DNA of 64,000 bases, taken from Mucor racemosus. Lineage: Eukaryota > Mucoromycota > Mucoromycetes > Mucorales > Mucoraceae. Both the position numbers and the translations under genes were made by a program. The DNA lies in the NCBI GenBank assembly GCA_027405735.1, contig JAPEHQ010000002.1, forward strand, positions 1,674,001 through 1,738,000. The letters are read 5' to 3'. Under the pieces are notes generated by a model. The model saw nothing but the letters and a program-made list of their open reading frames with translations. It searched no databases and was not told the origin of the DNA. Shown piece after piece: positions 60,601 through 64,000 of this stretch (its first letter is position 1; every line of letters begins with the position of its first letter).

Positions 60601-61101
60601 ATGGAGCCTGTATACTATGTTGAAATTCAAGCACCGGCAGATTGTGTATCTGCAGTTTATGCAGTTTTACAACGACGAAGGTAAACAAACTATATATACA
60701 TATATAACATATTATCTAATATCAAAACAAACAATGCTTGTAGAGGTCACGTCACTCAAGATATTCCCAAGCCTGGATCACCATTATATACTGTCAAGGC
60801 ATATATCCCCGTGATTGACTCTTGTGGTTTCGAAACAGATCTTAGAACACATACCGAAGGTCAAGCATTTTGTCAACAAATCTTTGATCATTGGCAGATT
60901 GTACCTGGAGATCCATTGGATACAAGTATCGTACTTCGACCTCTTGAAGCAAGTCCTGCTCAACATTTAGCAAGAGATTTCATGGTAAAGACAAGAAGAA
61001 GAAAGGGTCTTTCTGAAGATGTTAGTATAAATAAGTATTTCGATGATCCCATGTTGTTGGCACTAGCACAAACTGATGTATTAGGTGGTGTCTATGAATA
61101 A
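57683..61101 (+). CDS. SNU114: U5 snRNP GTPase SNU114 (EFTUD2 homolog)
   Basis: Eight exons: 57683-57869, 57945-58143, 58207-58722, 58787-59965, 60042-60343, 60410-60528, 60586-60680 and 60744-61101, giving exactly 984 aa. The acidic N-terminal domain ([20 protein letters not shown]) is typical of the family. EF2-like GTPase motifs: [10 protein letters not shown]-loop, RGVSIKS switch, NILDTPGH, and NKVDRL. Further EF2-type domains follow: [54 protein letters not shown], and the end [22 protein letters not shown]. Snu114 acts in the spliceosome with Brr2 and Prp8 to drive unwinding of U4/U6 and disassembly. One intron contains GATA-type tetranucleotide repeats. Confidence 0.97.
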
Positions 61102-61518
61102 ATTTTCTCTTTTTTTCTTTTTTTTATATATATTTGTTTAATTATCATTTTCTCGCTCTCTATCGCTCTTTATCGCTCACCCTATCTAAAATACACATCT
61201 CAATTTCCCCTCTTATTTCTTTCTCACTTTTTACTCACTCGCAATTACATATATACAAAACACTAAAAATAAAAAATTATACTTTTTTTTAAGCTTGTGT
61301 ATATATGTGTGTGATATGTGTGTATATAAATATATGTATATAGTATATATATTTGTATCAAAAAATAAATAAAAAGTCTGTTATAAATAAAAAAAAAAAT
61401 GGCATATACAAAAGATAAATAAAAGACATAAAATAAAGTGATTTTGTGTGTGATATATATAAATGAATGGAATGGGTTAGAAAAAAAAAAAAAAAGAGAA
61501 AGCAGGTTATACAGTAAA
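61102..61518. other. Intergenic with simple-sequence tracts
   Basis: 417 bp between the convergent SNU114 and bHLH genes, containing CT-rich, TG/TA alternating (61,295-61,355) and A-run tracts. Serves as 3' flank of both genes. Confidence 0.6.
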
Positions 61519-62425
61519 TCAACTACTTGATGTTGGATACATTGATTGTTGCTTTTGAAGCACATTTTCTTGAAATCTGTTATACAACAGCAAGTAAATT
61601 AATAATTAATCCATATATACCGGCAAATGCAAGAGTTTTTTAAACTTACTTTCTCAACTGATCATTTTCGCCTACTAATCTTTCGAGTTCTGCTAAAATT
61701 GTCATTTGCGTATTTTTCAAATGTTGAATATGTTGTACTGTTCGATGTAAAAGCGCAACTTTACTCATTTTCTTATTTAAACAGCTGGGTAGTTCATTTC
61801 GAAGATCTTCAAATCCATCTTTAATCTGTGCTCTTCTTTTTTGTTCAGATTGAATATGAATTTGCCTTTTTATTTCTGAATTGTTTAATTTTTCATCCTT
61901 TTCAACTTTATCAAATTTCCTCTTTTTACTACTGTTATTGTCATTATTATTATTAGTGTGAGTCATAATAAAATCATCAACGTTAGTAGAAGTATTATCA
62001 ACTGAAGAATCAAAAGATAAAAACGAAGGATAAAAGTTGTTGGTATCCAGGGTAACGGTTTCCATAGCAACTGCATTGGTCAAATTTGCAGTATTATCAG
62101 ACGCGTGTTGATAAGGAGATGGAGAAGGGGATGGAAATTGTTGTTGAAGATGGTTTGATGCTGTAGATAACATGGAAGAAGGTGATGTACAATAAGAGTT
62201 ATTATCATCACATTGAAATGTATCGGGTGATTGAGGTAATAAAATATTATTATAATTTGGCATTTGATCCAATTGTTGCTGAGATTGTTGTGGTTGATAC
62301 ATCAAATTGACATTACCTTTAAGTGCAGCATTTAATTGCTGTTGCTGTTGCTGCTGTTGTTGCTGAGGTATCACGTAATCAGTCAGATCATAATCCAAAT
62401 AATTGATACTTTGATCTTTAGTCAT
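61519..62425 (-). CDS. bHLH (leucine-zipper) transcription factor, Mlx-like
   Basis: Two exons, 62425-61650 and 61576-61519, giving 277 aa. The N-terminus has a polyglutamine run (10 Q after VIP), then Gln/Asn/Ser-rich sequence. A basic stretch (SSKKRKFDKVEK) precedes the bHLH: IHIQSEQKRRAQIKDGFEDL (basic region with the E-box-contacting Glu and Arg pair), NELPSCLNKKMSKVALLHRT loop and helix 2, then AELERLVGENDQLRK as a short coiled-coil extension completed by exon 2 (KFQENVLQKQ). The pattern resembles Mlx/Max-type factors that bind CACGTG. Target pathways cannot be told from the sequence. The start is the first ATG, just before MTKDQSINYLDYDLTDY. Confidence 0.9.
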
Positions 62426-62806
62426 AGTTCAGAAAAAGGATTGAGGTGTGTTTGTTAAGGAAGGTATTGGGTAAGACAGAAAAAAAAAAAGAAAAAAGAA
62501 GGGGGTGAAAAATAAAATAATGAAAAGGAAAGAAAGCACAAAAGCGAAAGGAAATCATAAGCATTTAAAGTAATAGAGAGATGATGACGCCAAAAACGAT
62601 TGCTCTCGTCTCGTTTGTTTTTACATGCATGTCGTTGTATTCTTTGTGTATAAACAACAAATCAACAACAACAAAATACAACATTCAAAATTGACATTCG
62701 TGAAACATTACAATGCAATGCAAAAACGAAAATCTCCTGCATTTTCTAGTTGTTCAATTAGTTTATTATATTACAATCAATTTGGTGGTATTTCACAAAA
62801 TAGTAT
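62426..62806. other. Intergenic; promoter side of the bHLH gene
   Basis: 381 bp with a purine-rich tract (62,470-62,560) directly upstream of the bHLH start (CT-rich on its coding strand), like the other promoters here. The rest is the 3' flank of CGR1. Confidence 0.5.
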
Positions 62807-63302
62807 TTAAACTCGAGCCTTCTTTCTGGCTTCTCTCTTCTTCAATCTTTCAAGACGCTTAGCTGACATCTTGGCTGCTAATGCTTCCATTCTCTCTTGC
62901 TCTTCTCTCAACTTTTTACGTTCCAAACTGACTGCACGTTTAGCCTAAATTTCATGTACATTTGTAAGTCTAAAATCCATTATTTTAGCGATTATACATA
63001 CATCCTTTTCAGCTTGTTTATCAGCCTTCAATTGCTTTTCAAGAGTCTTGGTAGCATCATTTCTAGCACGCTCTTTTGAACGTTGATCCCAGTTCTTGCG
63101 AAGCTGTTTAGGTTGTTGAGTACGACTAGTTGCTGTCTTTTGAATCTTCCAATTCTTACCTAAACATTTCAATCAATCAATCAATCAATCGAACGGGACC
63201 CAACATGATTTTAATAGAAAACTTACCAGAAACTCTCTTATTAATAGTATCAACTACACCACCAATATCAGCTTTTGAACCATTCTTTGTAACAGCAACC
63301 AT
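62807..63302 (-). CDS. CGR1: rRNA-processing protein CGR1
   Basis: Three exons, 63302-63227, 63159-63002 and 62944-62807, giving 123 aa, the usual length of the family. It begins MVAVTKNGSKADIGGVVDTI, with the family motif NKRVSGKNWKIQKT completed across the first intron, then QLRKNWDQRSKERARNDATK and a long Lys/Arg/Glu-rich helix ending KMSAKRLERLKKREARKKARV. CGR1 is a nucleolar protein for 60S pre-rRNA processing. The GT-AG introns fall in phase and the lengths sum correctly. Confidence 0.92.
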
Positions 63303-63712
63303 TGATTTAACGTTTAAATGAAAAAGGGATAATGATTCAATGGCTTTTTTTTTTCTTTTTACATTTTCATGGTTTTTTTTTTTTATGAATCCTTCATTTT
63401 ATGTGACGATCTTTACTATTTAAAAGGCTTCTATAAACAATAGGTGTATATTGGCACATTCATCTCATTTCCATTGGTATAGTAGCATATATTTACTATT
63501 TTTGAACAAGAAAAAATAAGAAAGCATAGCTCTATCACCTATAAACACAGAGAGAGGGAAGCTGCCTATTATTTAAACTTCACTTCTCTCATAATAATTC
63601 ATTGAATATTACATTTCAATTGAAAAATACTCCTAAATTATCTTTTTTATGATTATTTAATATCAAATTGCCCACATTTACATACATAAACGCAAAAATA
63701 CACATTTACAAT
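63303..63712. promoter_or_regulatory. Divergent intergenic region, CGR1 and the 3'-end gene
   Basis: 410 bp between two start codons, with poly-T runs next to CGR1 (63,343-63,385) and an A/C-rich leader before 63,713. No specific sites identified. Confidence 0.4.
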
Positions 63713-64000
63713 ATGAATACTGATCTAACGCGTCAATATGGCCTACCGCAGCAGGTCTCAAATTCAACTAATGCTATCATCAAACAATTTAAACCAACAA
63801 CAACATCACAACAAGATGAAAGTATTCCGGATAATCAACAACTTATAAGTATAAAAGCAGATTTAGAGGCATTGTTGAATTCATCACAATCTAGGATTAA
63901 AGATCTGAAAAAAGATCAGATGGTTTTAGAAAGAAGTGTCAAAATTCGCGATGGAGGTAAATTGAAGAAAAGGTGTAGATGTTGCTAAGGCTAATGTTTC
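63713..64000 (+). CDS. 5' part of an unrecognised coiled-coil protein gene (runs off the window)
   Basis: From the ATG at 63713 the frame reads MNTDLTRQYGLPQQVSNSTN, then a Gln/Asn-rich stretch and a helical region LISIKADLEALLNSSQSR. A GTAAATTG donor-like site follows GCGATGGAG (63,957-63,958). Without splicing the frame stops at 63,988, so the true exon probably ends at about 63,957 and the gene continues beyond the window. Family unknown. Confidence 0.5.

Overview
The window is AT-rich eukaryotic DNA with compact, intron-rich protein genes (introns mostly about 45-80 bp, GT-AG), long A/T tracts and gene content typical of fungi (APC5, MED28, RRP12, EBP2, CGR1, TRM10, SNU114, PKA catalytic subunit). 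Codon use, intron size, CT-rich promoters and the mobile-element mix suggest an early-diverging fungus, most likely Mucoromycota/Mucorales. That placement is an inference, since no rRNA or marker locus is present.

Layout. 0-1 kb: a di-ubiquitin/AN1 zinc-finger fusion gene. 3.0-12.6 kb: a very large imperfect palindrome (arms about 4-4.5 kb, spacer about 1.1 kb) made of repeat families, CACTA-like terminal regions and three solo LTRs. 12.9-26.4 kb: a dense housekeeping block: EBP2 and MED28 (divergent), TRM10 (convergent with MED28), a small PPxY membrane protein, a C2H2 zinc-finger protein, RRP12, APC5 and a Cys-rich small protein. 28.1 kb: an orphan acidic/Ser-rich protein. 33.1-34.7 kb: PKA catalytic subunit. 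36.9-56.4 kb: a nested mobile-element region with an intact-looking hAT transposon inside a solo LTR, a full-length Ty3/gypsy chromovirus with apparently identical LTRs inside a repeat also found in the palindrome, an inverted-copy-within-itself structure, and repeat copies carrying a decayed piece of a host gene (probably dynein intermediate chain). 56.9-64 kb: a second gene block: a small unrecognised gene divergent from SNU114/EFTUD2, a bHLH factor, CGR1 and the 5' part of an unrecognised gene.

The host genes do not form a pathway cluster, although three act in ribosome biogenesis (EBP2, RRP12, CGR1), one in tRNA methylation (TRM10) and one in splicing (SNU114). Several are paired head-to-head over short shared promoters.

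The most interesting part is the repeat system. Two repeat families (called R1 and R2 here) occur both in the arms of the palindrome and as separate copies at 41-49 kb and 51-56 kb. R2 copies carry the captured host-gene fragment. Two unrelated LTR families have integrated at the same site in opposite arms, with target sites offset by a single base.
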